DNA from: Sphingomonas hankyongi
GTDB taxonomy: Bacteria > Pseudomonadota > Alphaproteobacteria > Sphingomonadales > Sphingomonadaceae
DNA: 64,000 nt
NCBI RefSeq assembly: GCF_023516575.1
Contig: NZ_JAMGBE010000001.1
Coordinates: 682,001-746,000 of the forward strand
Direction: 5' to 3'
The translations under genes were made by a program, and so were the position numbers. The notes under the pieces are model-generated. The model saw only the letters and a program-made list of their open reading frames with translations. It had not been told where the DNA came from and did not search any database. This document shows positions 1-8,529 of this stretch, piece by piece. Every line of letters starts with the position of its first letter. Position 1 is the stretch's first letter.

Positions 1-451
1 CGTAAAACGCGCTGAAAGAGATGTAGGCGACCCCCGGCGCCAGCCATCCCGATGCAATGATTGTGCTGTCGTTGCTGGGCGCGATCGCCTCGCGCCGTGC
101 GCCACTCCCGCCGGTCTTTGGCGGGAGCAGCTTCAAATGAGCGTCGTAATGAATGGCGCGAAGGTCCGACGTGACCGCTGCGGCAAAACCCTCCGCGCTA
201 TCGAATTGATTATAGGCGCCCGCGGCGCGCTTCGCCCGCAGCATCGCGGCATATTTCCTGCCGACGTCCGGCAACACGAAGTCGCTTTCAAGCGCGTCGG
301 CGAGCTTCGCCACAACCGCATCGGCTTCACTTTGCACGAATGGAGCGGATGCTGCAGCGGTGTATGGAGTCGCGGGGGCGGGCGCAGGCTGAGCCGAACA
401 AGGCACCGCCATGCACATCGCCAGAGACGTGAGCATGATTGAGGTACGCAT
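1..451 (-). CDS. S41-family (C-terminal processing) peptidase, N-terminal part only
   Basis: The reading frame opens at 451 and runs off the left edge, so only about 150 residues are seen. The first 20 or so residues form a signal peptide ending near a CSAQ cleavage site, so the protein is exported. The rest (ADALESDFVLPDVG, then a helical stretch, then DLRAIHYDAHLKLLPP) resembles the N-terminal helical domain that precedes the protease domain of S41 peptidases. The catalytic Ser and Lys lie outside the window. A good ribosome site (GGAAGGGA) stands upstream of the ATG. It is divergent from the Lrp-type regulator at 548. The family assignment is by N-terminal pattern only. Confidence 0.7.
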   Translation of the reverse strand, partial: MRTSIMLTSLAMCMAVPCSAQPAPAPATPYTAAASAPFVQSEADAVVAKLADALESDFVLPDVGRKYAAMLRAKRAAGAYNQFDSAEGFAAAVTSDLRAIHYDAHLKLLPPKTGGSGARREAIAPSNDSTIIASGWLAPGVAYISFSAFY

Positions 452-510
452 TTTTAAAAAATCCCTTCCAGCCCAGCGTACGGATCGTGGAAAATTACGG
501 AGCGCAAAGT

Positions 511-540
511 TTGTGCTCTCAGCGATAAAATTTGGCACAA
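511..540. promoter_or_regulatory. Inverted repeat TTGTGC-N18-GCACAA, possible Lrp operator
   Basis: The two 6-bp arms (511-516 and 535-540) are perfect inverted copies and end 7 bases before the regulator's start codon, in the spacer between divergent genes. Lrp/AsnC regulators usually control themselves and a divergent neighbour, so an operator is a reasonable inference. The arms are short and could be chance. Confidence 0.35.
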
Positions 541-547
541 GCACGTC

Positions 548-1024
548 ATGCTCGACCAATTTGACGCAGCGCTGCTGGATCTGGCCCAGCGCGACGATTC
601 GAGGACGGCCGATTCCATCGCCGCCGAGATTCCGCTGTCCCCATCCGCAATCGCGCGCCGACTCCGGCGCCTACGGGAAGGGGGATGGATCGCGAGGACC
701 ATCGCGATCCTTTCGCCAAAGCTGACGAGCAGCCGGCTACGCGCATGCGTGCTGGTTCAATTGTCCGAGCATGCGGACCAGCGCGGGAAGCAGGAACTGC
801 TGCGGCGGCTCCACGAGACCGAGGAGGTCCAGTTCGCCTACGAGATTAGCGGAACGTACGACCTGCTCGTGCTGGTCGACTGCGCGAACATGGACGAGTT
901 CGTCGCGCTGGCCGAAGGCCTGTTCGCTTCTGATGCGACGGTGCGGCGCTACGAAAGCAACTTCGTGAAGCGCGAGCTGAAGTTCGCCCCGTTCGTCCGA
1001 TTGTCCGACGCAGCGACGAGCTAA
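548..1024 (+). CDS. Lrp/AsnC family transcriptional regulator
   Basis: This 158-residue protein has the usual Lrp length and layout: an N-terminal winged HTH (residues about 2-50, with SPSAIARRLRRLREGGWI as turn and recognition helix) followed by the AsnC ligand-binding ferredoxin-like domain (about 60-150, with the GTYDLLVLVDC strand). The family controls amino-acid and related metabolism as dimers to octamers that sense small effectors. It is divergent from the S41 peptidase, which may be its target. No clear ribosome site precedes the ATG. The ligand cannot be read from the sequence. Confidence 0.9.
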   Translation: MLDQFDAALLDLAQRDDSRTADSIAAEIPLSPSAIARRLRRLREGGWIARTIAILSPKLTSSRLRACVLVQLSEHADQRGKQELLRRLHETEEVQFAYEISGTYDLLVLVDCANMDEFVALAEGLFASDATVRRYESNFVKRELKFAPFVRLSDAATS

Positions 1025-1039
1025 GCAGACAAAAGCGGC

Positions 1040-2077
1040 TCAGCGCCTGCCCTGGGGTTGGCTGGGGACGACCTCGAGGATTGAATCGCCGGCCTGGACT
1101 TTCGGCGCCGGACCCGCGCCCCAGGGGCTAAGGACTTCGGCGCCCCGATGAATACGCACTGCTCGGCCCTCGGATATGTCCCTCAGGGACTGGCCGACCT
1201 CGTCTGCCGTCGCTTCGCGTTCGCGAAGCCGGACATGACCTCGCGCGGTGATCAGGTCTCTCAAATATTCCGCGAGATGCTCGCCATGGCTGGCGGCCGC
1301 GAGCAGCAGGCCTGCGAAGCTGGTTGGATTGACCACCACATCGGCACCCGCCTGCTGGGCGAGGATCTCATTGTCGGCATTTCGTATTGCAACCGCGATC
1401 CGTAGCCCTGGCGCAAGTTGACGCGACGTCAGGACCGTGAGGATGGAGGTATCGTCGCTACCGCAACTGATGATGACCGTCTTGGCGTGCTCGATATGGA
1501 CAGCCTCTTGCACCTCGTCGCGAGTGGCGTCGCCTCGGATGGTTGCTACCCCTGCTTTCTTGGCGACTTCGATCGCTTCCTCGTCCGCGTCGATCACGAC
1601 AACATGAGACAAATCGGTTCCTCCAGCGATCAACTCAGCCAATGCGTTCTGTCCGCTACGGCCGAAGCCGGCCAAGACAATGTGATCGTGTAAGGTTCGC
1701 TGGATCCTTTGCATGCGCCACTTCTCCCAGCTGCGTTTGACGAGAAACTCGGCCGCCGTGCCGAGAAATATGAGCCACAGGAATATGCGGATCGGCGTGA
1801 TCAGGAATGCGTCGATTAGCCTGGCCCGCTCCGTGACGGGTGCAATGTCGCCGTAGCCGACCGTCGTAACCGTGATCATGGTGAAGTAGATGACATCCGC
1901 GAAGCTTACGTGGTCGTCGGTGTTGTCGCGCAAGCCGTCCCGATCGAACCACAAGATAGCGAACGCCACGGCCAGCAACGTAAATGCGATCGCGATCCGG
2001 ACCGCGAGACCATGGGACGCCCGCAAGGCCTGTCGCTGCAGCGGCTGAAGCTCCCGCTTGCGAAACACCGGCACCAA
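1040..2077 (-). CDS. Two-TM potassium channel with cytoplasmic TrkA-N (RCK) domain
   Basis: The 345-residue protein has one membrane helix at about 27-45, a pore loop with the K+ selectivity filter TTVGYGD at 71-77, and a second helix at about 90-110. An NAD-binding Rossmann domain follows from about 131 (VLAGFGRSGQNALAEL), then a C-terminal TrkA-C-like region. This is the layout of Kch/MthK-type ligand-gated K+ channels of the inner membrane, which gate on nucleotides or divalent cations. It ends close to the Lrp gene in convergent orientation and appears to be transcribed alone. Confidence 0.93.
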   Translation of the reverse strand: MVPVFRKRELQPLQRQALRASHGLAVRIAIAFTLLAVAFAILWFDRDGLRDNTDDHVSFADVIYFTMITVTTVGYGDIAPVTERARLIDAFLITPIRIFLWLIFLGTAAEFLVKRSWEKWRMQRIQRTLHDHIVLAGFGRSGQNALAELIAGGTDLSHVVVIDADEEAIEVAKKAGVATIRGDATRDEVQEAVHIEHAKTVIISCGSDDTSILTVLTSRQLAPGLRIAVAIRNADNEILAQQAGADVVVNPTSFAGLLLAAASHGEHLAEYLRDLITARGHVRLREREATADEVGQSLRDISEGRAVRIHRGAEVLSPWGAGPAPKVQAGDSILEVVPSQPQGRR

Positions 2078-2251
2078 CCCCTACCGCTGTAATCCGAAGA
2101 TCGTCCGCATGACCTTTCGGCCACAAGCGCCGTCAACTTCGAAACGTTCTCGCGGCCGAAGTCAGTCGGGGGAATCACCGAGCAGCGTTCCGGGATTGAT
2201 TATTACGTCGGCCCTCCACGCATAGCAGAAGGCCGCGCGACGAGGAGCTTG

Positions 2252-4102
2252 CTAGCTCGCTTTTTTCGCCGCGATCCAGCGGTCGATCTTCTGTTCGAGG
2301 ATCGCGAGCGGCAGCGCGCCGGTCATCAGCACCTGCGCGTGGAATTCGCGAATGTCGAACTTCGGACCGAGCTCGGCTTCCGCCTTCCGGCGCAGACGCT
2401 GGATGGTGAGCGCGCCGATCTTATAGGCGGTCGCCTGGCTGGGGATCGCGATGTAGCGCTCAACCTCGGCGGTCGCGTCGGTCCTGGAGATGTCGCTATG
2501 GTCCATCATATATTTGATGGACTGGTCGCGCGTCCAACCCTTGGTGTGGATTCCCGTGTCGACCACCAGCCGCATCGCGCGCAGCATCTCGTCGGACAAT
2601 GTCCCCATCCGCTGGTACGGATCCTTGTAGAAGCCCATGTCGTAGCCGAGCGTTTCGGCATAGAGGGCCCAGCCTTCGGCAAAGGCCGTATTGCCGCCGA
2701 AGCGCATGAATGGCGGAAGGGCGTCGTTCTCCTGCGCGAGGCTGATCTGGAAATGGTGACCCGGCTCGCCTTCGTGGAGGAACAGGGTCGTCATGCCCGG
2801 AGTCGTTCGCGCGGGCAGGTCATATGCATTGAAGTAAAAGGTGCCCGGCCTATTTCCGTCCGGCGTACCCGGCTCGTAGCTGCCGCCAGCTTCGAATTTC
2901 TCCCGGAACGGTTCGTACGGCCGAATCTCCAGCTTAGCCTTGGGCATCGTCGAGAAATATTCCGGAAGCTTGGCTTCGACCTTCTTGCCGATGTCATAAT
3001 AGCCTTGGGTGAGCGCTTCCCGGCTCTTCATCTTGAACTTCGGATCGGTCCGCAGATAATTGAAGAACTGGTGGAGGTTGCCTTTGAAACCGACCTCCTG
3101 CCGCACCTTCTCCTGCTCGGTGGTGATGCGCTCGACCTCCTGAAGGCCGATGTTGTGGATTTCCTCGGGCGTCAGCGGCAGCGTCGTCGTCGACTGCACT
3201 TGATACCGGTAAAGCTGATCGCCACCCTTCATGTACATCAGGCCAACGCCTTCGCGGGCGTTCCCTAGATATTCGTTCTTGAAGAAGTCGCGAACCCGAG
3301 TGAGGGCGGGATAGAGTTCATCGGTGATCGCCGCGCGATATTCGCGGGTCAGCCGCTCGCGGTCGGCGGAGCCGATGGTGTCCGGGAACTGCTTGACCGG
3401 CCCGTAATAAGGCGAGTCTTCCGGCTTCATCTTGAGCTGATTGTCGAGCTGCTCGATCATGTTGCGGACGGTCAGCTTGGTCTCGACCACGCCGCTCGCC
3501 TCGCCCTGCTTGAAACGCCCGATCGCGCGGTCGAGGTAGGTCACGAACTCCTTGTGACGCTTGAGGTTGTTCTCATAATCCTCGAGCGTCTTGAATGGCG
3601 CGGCACCCTTCCCGCTCGCGAACGTCGGGTAGAAGGTGTGGAAGCCGAAGAAGTGATTCATCGGGCGCACGGCGGTCAGCGCCAACAGGTCGGGCTGGAG
3701 CCCGCGCAAAGTGTCCTTGGTGCTGTAGTCGAAGACATCATAGGCGAGCTGGTCGGTCGCATTGAGCTGGTCGCGCGGGATCGCGTGCAAGACATTCAGA
3801 TCATTCTCGGCGGCGGCGCGCTCGGCGGCGAAATATTCGTCGGTGATGTTGTCGCCGAGATGGTCCGCGTAACGCAGGTCGCCACGGAACAAGGCATTCA
3901 GGGGATTGCGCTTGAGCGAGGCTTCGTCGCTGTCCTTGAACAGCTGGAACAAGCGGTCGTGAGCGCTGGCCTGCGGCTCGGCCGGTACCGGCGGAGCTTC
4001 GACAGCGGGAGCGGCGGGAGCAACCGGCGGAGCCGTGGTCGCGCAGGCGGCGAGCGCCAGCATGGAAATGGACAGGGTCAGGCCACGAACGGCTTTCATC
4101 AT
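2252..4102 (-). CDS. DUF885 family lipoprotein, putative zinc-dependent hydrolase
   Basis: From the ATG at 4102 (an immediate second ATG follows) the protein has 616 residues and a lipoprotein signal with lipobox LALAAC, so it should be exported and lipid-anchored. An Ala/Pro linker precedes a long helical domain that carries the DUF885 signature LFLHEGEPGHHFQ, an extended HExxGHH-type metal site. The longer frame to 4165 adds only a non-signal leader and is less likely. DUF885 proteins are thought to be metal-dependent peptidases or hydrolases; the substrate is unknown. A strong hairpin (4148-4182) lies upstream, so it is probably a separate transcription unit. Confidence 0.9.
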   Translation of the reverse strand: MMKAVRGLTLSISMLALAACATTAPPVAPAAPAVEAPPVPAEPQASAHDRLFQLFKDSDEASLKRNPLNALFRGDLRYADHLGDNITDEYFAAERAAAENDLNVLHAIPRDQLNATDQLAYDVFDYSTKDTLRGLQPDLLALTAVRPMNHFFGFHTFYPTFASGKGAAPFKTLEDYENNLKRHKEFVTYLDRAIGRFKQGEASGVVETKLTVRNMIEQLDNQLKMKPEDSPYYGPVKQFPDTIGSADRERLTREYRAAITDELYPALTRVRDFFKNEYLGNAREGVGLMYMKGGDQLYRYQVQSTTTLPLTPEEIHNIGLQEVERITTEQEKVRQEVGFKGNLHQFFNYLRTDPKFKMKSREALTQGYYDIGKKVEAKLPEYFSTMPKAKLEIRPYEPFREKFEAGGSYEPGTPDGNRPGTFYFNAYDLPARTTPGMTTLFLHEGEPGHHFQISLAQENDALPPFMRFGGNTAFAEGWALYAETLGYDMGFYKDPYQRMGTLSDEMLRAMRLVVDTGIHTKGWTRDQSIKYMMDHSDISRTDATAEVERYIAIPSQATAYKIGALTIQRLRRKAEAELGPKFDIREFHAQVLMTGALPLAILEQKIDRWIAAKKAS

Positions 4103-4147
4103 TCTCGAAGCTTTCGGCTGGAATTGGTGTGTTAGGCGCCTAATGCG

Positions 4148-4182
4148 GAAGGGGCGCCGCGGCAATGCCGCAACGCCCCTTC
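4148..4182 (-). terminator. Hairpin after the RcnB-like gene
   Basis: GAAGGGGCG at 4148-4156 pairs with CGCCCCTTC at 4174-4182, and the loop holds a further GCGGC/GCCGC stem. It sits between the end of the RcnB-like gene and the start of the DUF885 gene on the same strand. There is no clear T-run. Confidence 0.55.
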
Positions 4183-4202
4183 GATCAACGGTGCCGGTGT
4201 AT

Positions 4203-4976
4203 CTACCAGAAGAAGTCGTAGATCACGTCCACGACCTGGCCGCTCCACATGTCCACGAGGATGGCGTCGTCATAGTAGCGGATCCAGCGCGTGCCTGGCG
4301 GAGAATAGGGCAGGCGATACTGCCACGGGTCGTTCAGCCAGTAGCTGCTGCGATAGTAATTCGGCCACATGCGCCAGCCGATCGAATAGGGCTGATAGCC
4401 CCAGCCGAACGGATCGTAATAAGCGCCGAGGCTGAACAGCGACCGGTGACGAAGGCGCCAGTTGTACCAATTGTAGCGGCTGTTGCTCCGCCAGTCGGTG
4501 TTCCAGTGGACCGGCGCGCTGTGCCGCACGGTGGTCGGAGCAGGCGGCTGGGTTCCCGGCCGCGGAGTGTTGCTGACGACGGGGACGCGGGCGTCGCGCC
4601 GCTCGGCCTGGCGGAGGACGCGCTGGTCCAGCCTCGCCTGCACGCGGTCCTCTCGGACCTGGACGCGCGCCGCACGCTGCGTCTCGACCGCTTCGCGGCG
4701 GGCTGCCCGGCTCGCCTCGATGTCGCGGCTGCCGATCGATCGATCAGCTCGCGGCTGAGTGGGAGCGCGCTCAACGTGCACCTGCTGGCGATCCTCGCGA
4801 ATCTGCTGGCGATCCTCACGGCTCTGCTGGCGGTCCTCACGAGTCTGCTGACGGTCCTCGCGGCTCTGCTGGCGCTCGGTCCGCGTGTCGTCGTCGTTGT
4901 TGCGGTCGCGCGGGGCGGCAAGCGCGGGCGACGCCGCGACGCTTGCCAGAAGAAGGGGGATCAGGAACTTACGCAT
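4203..4976 (-). CDS. RcnB-like periplasmic protein with QQxREDR repeats
   Basis: This 257-residue exported protein has a signal peptide (MRKFLIPLLLASVAASPALA). Its low-complexity region at about 33-70 consists of tandem seven-residue QQ(S/T/I)REDR units, and the aromatic-rich C-terminal domain ends with the RcnB pattern of a tyrosine-rich stretch, then RWIRYYDDAILVDMWSG. RcnB proteins are small periplasmic proteins first linked to nickel/cobalt efflux control. The metal role is unproven for these long, charged variants, which are common in sphingomonads. The heptads suggest a highly charged helix or coil. Confidence 0.75.
   Translation of the reverse strand: MRKFLIPLLLASVAASPALAAPRDRNNDDDTRTERQQSREDRQQTREDRQQSREDRQQIREDRQQVHVERAPTQPRADRSIGSRDIEASRAARREAVETQRAARVQVREDRVQARLDQRVLRQAERRDARVPVVSNTPRPGTQPPAPTTVRHSAPVHWNTDWRSNSRYNWYNWRLRHRSLFSLGAYYDPFGWGYQPYSIGWRMWPNYYRSSYWLNDPWQYRLPYSPPGTRWIRYYDDAILVDMWSGQVVDVIYDFFW
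4782..4877 (-). repeat. In-gene tandem 21-bp repeats
   Basis: About four and a half near-identical 21-bp units lie inside the RcnB-like gene and encode the QQxREDR heptads. They are in frame and so are coding repeats, prone to gain or loss by slippage. Confidence 0.8.
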
Positions 4977-4994
4977 TTACATTGCCTCACAGGG

Positions 4995-5522
4995 TTATTG
5001 CGGAGGCAAATGCTCCTCGCCAGATGAGCCGTCGCTTAACCGTTTCGGAGCCGTATATTCAGCTTTGTCAGTAACGACCGGCGCGGTCGTGGACGCGGCG
5101 CGGCGGATAGCTTTTCGAATGCGGGAATAAGCCCCGCAGCGGCAGATGTTCGGAAGCGCGGCGACCTGCTCGTCCGAGGGAGAGGGGCTGGCTTCGAGGA
5201 GCGCGGCGATCGCCATGATGAAGCCCGGCTCGCAATAGCCGCACATCGTCACCTGCTCCGCCAGCCATGCTTGCTGAACTGGGTGCGCGCCGCCCAGTCC
5301 CTCGATTGTAGTGATCACCGCGCCTTCCAACTCGGCGAGCGTGACGCTGCAGCTCGTCGCCGCGCGCCCGTCGATGATCACGGTGCAGGCGCCGCAGTCG
5401 CGGCTGTCGCAGCCATATTTGGTGCCGGTGAGGTTGGACGCCTCGCGCAACGCCCACAGCAGGGGCGTCGCCGGGTCGAGCCGATAATCGATCCCCTCTC
5501 CGTTCACGGTCATTCGCGTCAT
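4995..5522 (-). CDS. [2Fe-2S] subunit of a xanthine-oxidase-family molybdoenzyme (isoquinoline 1-oxidoreductase alpha type)
   Basis: The 175-residue protein carries both iron-sulfur sites of this family. The plant-type ferredoxin cluster uses C38, C43, C46 and C58; the helical domain uses C94, C97, C127 and C129 (CGYC and ICRCG motifs). Such subunits pass electrons from the molybdenum cofactor of a large subunit to an acceptor. The C-terminal 25 residues are an extra tail. The usual Q of CGYCQPG is E here. No large molybdenum subunit lies next to it, so this is an orphan in the window. It is divergent, with a 45-bp spacer, from the hydrolase at 5568. Confidence 0.85.
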   Translation of the reverse strand: MTRMTVNGEGIDYRLDPATPLLWALREASNLTGTKYGCDSRDCGACTVIIDGRAATSCSVTLAELEGAVITTIEGLGGAHPVQQAWLAEQVTMCGYCEPGFIMAIAALLEASPSPSDEQVAALPNICRCGAYSRIRKAIRRAASTTAPVVTDKAEYTAPKRLSDGSSGEEHLPPQ

Positions 5523-5567
5523 GATCCAACGCTAGCGCGACGCGCGCCGCGCTGCCAAGATACCGCC

Positions 5568-6356
5568 ATGTCTCGGGTCACCGCGGCGATGGGAATCGCA
5601 CTAGGCTATGAGGGGTCGGGCGAGGGCGACCGCACGCCGATTGTCTTCCTTCACGGAGTCGGATCGGACAAGTCGGTATGGCGGCCGCAGCTTGAGCGAT
5701 TCGGGCAGGAAAGGCGTGCGATCGCCTTCGACTATCCCGGGTACGGCGACAGCGATCGCGCACCCGAAGGCACCACCCGCGACGATTTCGCCGCCGCGAT
5801 ACTGGCGGCGATGACGGAGCTCGGAATCCAGAAGGCGCATGTCTGCGGCCTTTCGCTCGGGGGCGTCGTTGCAATCGCCCTTCATCATGCCTGGCCGGAG
5901 CGCGTCACCTCGCTGATCCTCGCGGACACGTTCGCCGATCATCCCGAGGGTCAGGCGATCTACGATCGGTCCGTGGCGGCGAGCGAGAATATGCGTGCGC
6001 TCGCCGAATCGCGCGTGGACGTGCTGATGGCGCAGCCTTCGGATCCGGCGGTCCGGAATGAGGTCATCGAGACAATGGCCCGCATTGACCCGCCAGCTTA
6101 TCGGGTAGGCGCCGAGGCCGTCTGGATGGCGAACCAGGTTGCGCGCGTCCACGACATTCGCGTACCGACGCTCGTGCTTTGCGGAGCCGAGGACAAGATC
6201 ACGCCGCCGGCGCTTTCGGTCGCGCTCCAGCGACTGATCCCGGGAGCGCAATATCAAGCGATCGAGCGCGCCGGCCATCTCAGCAACATCGAACGGCCGG
6301 AGGAATTCAACACCCTGGTGGGTGCCTTCATCCGCGGGGTGGACTCGCGCAGCTGA
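5568..6356 (+). CDS. Alpha/beta-hydrolase, 3-oxoadipate enol-lactonase-like
   Basis: From the ATG at 5568 the product has 262 residues, a normal size for the fold. The oxyanion region FLHGVGSD, nucleophile elbow GLSLGG, acid loop LCGAEDKITP and the His in GHLSNIERP are all in order, so the catalytic triad is complete. The pattern resembles PcaD-like hydrolases, but no protocatechuate pathway genes are nearby, so the substrate is open. An upstream in-frame extension overlaps the divergent iron-sulfur gene and was rejected. Confidence 0.88.
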   Translation: MSRVTAAMGIALGYEGSGEGDRTPIVFLHGVGSDKSVWRPQLERFGQERRAIAFDYPGYGDSDRAPEGTTRDDFAAAILAAMTELGIQKAHVCGLSLGGVVAIALHHAWPERVTSLILADTFADHPEGQAIYDRSVAASENMRALAESRVDVLMAQPSDPAVRNEVIETMARIDPPAYRVGAEAVWMANQVARVHDIRVPTLVLCGAEDKITPPALSVALQRLIPGAQYQAIERAGHLSNIERPEEFNTLVGAFIRGVDSRS

Positions 6357-6441
6357 AGAGCGAGCCTGCGGGACGGATAGCGGCACGCTTGCGCGCATCA
6401 ATCAATCAGCGCGGAAACCCCCGATCCCAGCGGGAGGGAGC

Positions 6442-6585
6442 TTGTCGCGGATCTTTCTCAGCTACGCGTGAAGTGATGTCGACGCCGCGAGGCAACTCGC
6501 GGAAGGAATCGCGCAAGCTGGCCACGACGTCTGGTGGGATCGGCAACCAAGCACCTCGGCATGGAGGAGGCGGCGGAGTAGCTAA
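6442..6585 (+). pseudogene. TIR-domain remnant with an in-frame stop
   Basis: Reading from the TTG at 6442, which follows a good ribosome site (GGGAGGGAG), the frame gives SRIFLSYA, then a TGA stop at 6469-6471, then SDVDAARQLAEGIAQAGHDV and WWDRQ. This is the start of a bacterial TIR domain: the IFLSYA strand, a D-rich loop, the first helix and the VWWDR strand. A CGA-to-TGA change would explain the stop. After WWDRQ the match is lost and the frame ends at 6585, so the rest of the gene is gone. Confidence 0.7.
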
Positions 6586-6607
6586 TTGCGGTTGATTTGA
6601 AAACGAA

Positions 6608-6634
6608 GGGCCGCTCCCGTCATAGGAGCGGCCC
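6608..6634 (-). terminator. Terminator hairpin after the RTX gene
   Basis: A perfect 10-bp stem, GGGCCGCTCC (6608-6617) with GGAGCGGCCC (6625-6634), closes a 7-base loop and lies just past the stop codon at 6659. On the minus strand the stem is followed by a short T run (CGTTTT). Confidence 0.8.
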
Positions 6635-6658
6635 CTCTCTACTTACTGCTCACGTCAA

Positions 6659-7591
6659 TCAGACCGGGAACAGGTCTCCATTGATGACGAGGTGATCCGT
6701 TCCGACCTCGAAGCCGGTGATGTGCACCGTTGCACCCGAGACTCCGAGAATGGTCACGTTCCCATTCTGGCCAACCACGACCTGAACGTCATCGTCATCG
6801 TTGATGTTGATCGTGTCCGCATCACCGATGCCGCCAACGCCGAGGTTGATGTCGATGTCGGTGACATTGGTGCCGGACGGATCGTTGATCGTCACCGTAT
6901 CGGCTCCACCGAAGGCATTGAGGGTCACTTTCTCGATGCCGGTCAGGTCCATCAAGATGTTGCCCTGAGCCCGGGTGAACAGCGCGTGATCTCCGTCAGA
7001 AGACAAAGCGAAGGTTTCCGGATTGCCGTTGCCGTTGAAGAGCATCTCGTCGAATCCCGTGCCACCGTCGACGCGGTCGCTGCCGTCTCCCGGATCCCAC
7101 TGAAACACATCGTTGCCAGCGCCGAGTATACCGATGTCAGTGCCCTGATCGCCGTCGACGAAGTCGTTGCCAGCACCCCCAGTGAGGATGTCGTCGCCGC
7201 TTCCGCCGGTCAGCACATCGTTGCCGGATCCGCCGAGGATGAAATCACTTCCTCCGTGACCCGACAGGATGTCGTTACCGGAGTCTCCGCGAAGGTCGTC
7301 ATTGCCACTACCGCCAGTCAGCGTGTCGTCCCCGGCTCCGCCGAACAATCGCGCTGCAGGCAGCGGGCCGTTCGTTTCGTCGAGCGTGATGACGTCGTTG
7401 CCGCCGTTGCCGAACGCGCGGATCAGATCCGTGTCGGCAATGTTCGGCGTCCCGCCAGAGATGTGGACGGTACCGCCGTTCCCGAAAATGTCGCCGGATC
7501 CATCGCGGCTAATCGTGATGGGATTGTCTGAGTCGTCTCCAACGAACAGCACTTGTTTGGAGTGAGGTTGAAATTTTCCGATAATGCTCAT
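6659..7591 (-). CDS. RTX (hemolysin-type) calcium-binding repeat protein
   Basis: In this 310-residue protein the middle (about 85-165) holds a row of nonapeptide repeats of the form GGxGxDxLx (for example GGSGNDDLRG and GGSGNDVLTG), which wrap into a calcium-binding beta-roll. There is no N-terminal signal peptide, as expected for type I secretion, and the acidic, glycine-rich C-terminus ending LVINGDLFPV could act as the export signal. No enzymatic domain is visible and no ABC/HlyD secretion genes lie nearby. A role as a surface or secreted structural protein is inferred. Confidence 0.88.
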   Translation of the reverse strand: MSIIGKFQPHSKQVLFVGDDSDNPITISRDGSGDIFGNGGTVHISGGTPNIADTDLIRAFGNGGNDVITLDETNGPLPAARLFGGAGDDTLTGGSGNDDLRGDSGNDILSGHGGSDFILGGSGNDVLTGGSGDDILTGGAGNDFVDGDQGTDIGILGAGNDVFQWDPGDGSDRVDGGTGFDEMLFNGNGNPETFALSSDGDHALFTRAQGNILMDLTGIEKVTLNAFGGADTVTINDPSGTNVTDIDINLGVGGIGDADTININDDDDVQVVVGQNGNVTILGVSGATVHITGFEVGTDHLVINGDLFPV

Positions 7592-7977
7592 TTTGCAAAT
7601 TCTCTTCGATGTGATTGAGCTCCCCTCTGTGACCTAGGGTGCTACGACCACGCCGCTTGCACGGACTTCAACCGGGCTCCGTCCACGAGCTGCTCCTTCC
7701 TTCATTGTTGGGGACAACAGGGGCGGTCCCTCCGGAAGCACTGGCTCACGAAGCTCATTTCCCTCGAAACGCGATGGCGACGACTTAGCCGAGCGCCGCG
7801 GCGGCCCGTATGATCCAGTGACCGGCAAAATTGATCAAAACACCGGCTGATCATCATTTTTTCGATCAGTTAGATCGCCTGGTCCACTCAGCGGCGGCGA
7901 CGCGGATCAGTTCAATTGCCGATGGCGGCGTACGCTTGGGGTCGCAAAGTGCACCCGAACAGCGGGAGGCAGCGAAC
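7592..7977. other. 386-bp spacer between divergent RTX and SYLF genes
   Basis: No convincing gene was found. An ORF reading into the SYLF gene from 7831 is an in-frame extension without a signal peptide at its start. The right part is GATC-rich (several TGATC/GATCA sites at about 7830-7885). It presumably holds both promoters. Confidence 0.5.
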
Positions 7978-8529
7978 ATGCGCGTCATTCGATATTGGCT
8001 GCTTGCGATCAGCCTGATGGTCGCCGTTACGATGGGCTCGAGCAGAGCGAGTGCCGCAACCGCCGCGCAACTCAACGCGGACGGCAAGGCGGCGCTGAGC
8101 CGGCTCTACGCGCAGTCCGACCGGGCCAGGCGCTACAGTCGCGATGCGCGTGCGATCCTGGTCTTTCCCAAGATCGTGAAGGCGGGCTTCATGGTGGGCG
8201 GCCAGGGCGGCGAAGGCGTTCTGTTCGTACGCGGCCAGCCGACCGCATATTATAAGATCGGCGCGGCCTCCTTTGGGCTGCAGGCGGGTGGACAGTCCTT
8301 CAGCTACGCATTGTTCCTGATGAACGACCAGGCGGTCCGCTATCTGGACCGAAGCGACGGCTGGGCGATCGGTTCTGGCCCCAGCGTGGTGGTGGTGGAC
8401 AAGGGCAAAGCAATGAGCACGACCACGACTACCCTGGCCAAGGACGTCTATGCCTTCCCCTTCGGTCAGAAGGGCCTGATGGCGGGCCTGGGGCTCGAAG
8501 GATCGAAGATCTCGCGCATCAAGCGGTAG
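7978..8529 (+). CDS. Secreted SYLF (lipid-binding Ysc84-type) domain protein
   Basis: The ATG at 7978 follows GGGAGG at the proper spacing and opens a signal peptide (VIRYWLLAISLMVAVTMG to SRASA). The mature part is one SYLF domain: ARAILVFPKIVKAGFMVGGQ near the start, a central YYKIGAASFGLQAGGQS and a C-terminal GLMAGLGLEGSKISRI. SYLF proteins bind phosphoinositides or lipids, and bacterial copies are exported. Length 183 residues. No operon partner: the next gene starts about 95 bp later with its own ribosome site. Confidence 0.88.
   Translation: MRVIRYWLLAISLMVAVTMGSSRASAATAAQLNADGKAALSRLYAQSDRARRYSRDARAILVFPKIVKAGFMVGGQGGEGVLFVRGQPTAYYKIGAASFGLQAGGQSFSYALFLMNDQAVRYLDRSDGWAIGSGPSVVVVDKGKAMSTTTTTLAKDVYAFPFGQKGLMAGLGLEGSKISRIKR

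Noticed and set aside
2249-3268. Long plus-strand frame (339 aa) opposite the DUF885 gene
   Set aside because: It is a mirror of the GC-rich minus-strand gene; the DUF885 frame has a lipoprotein signal and the HEGEPGHH motif, this one has no domain.
4782-4877. Short regular repeats considered as a CRISPR array
   Set aside because: Units are 21 bp with no spacers and are in frame within a coding gene.
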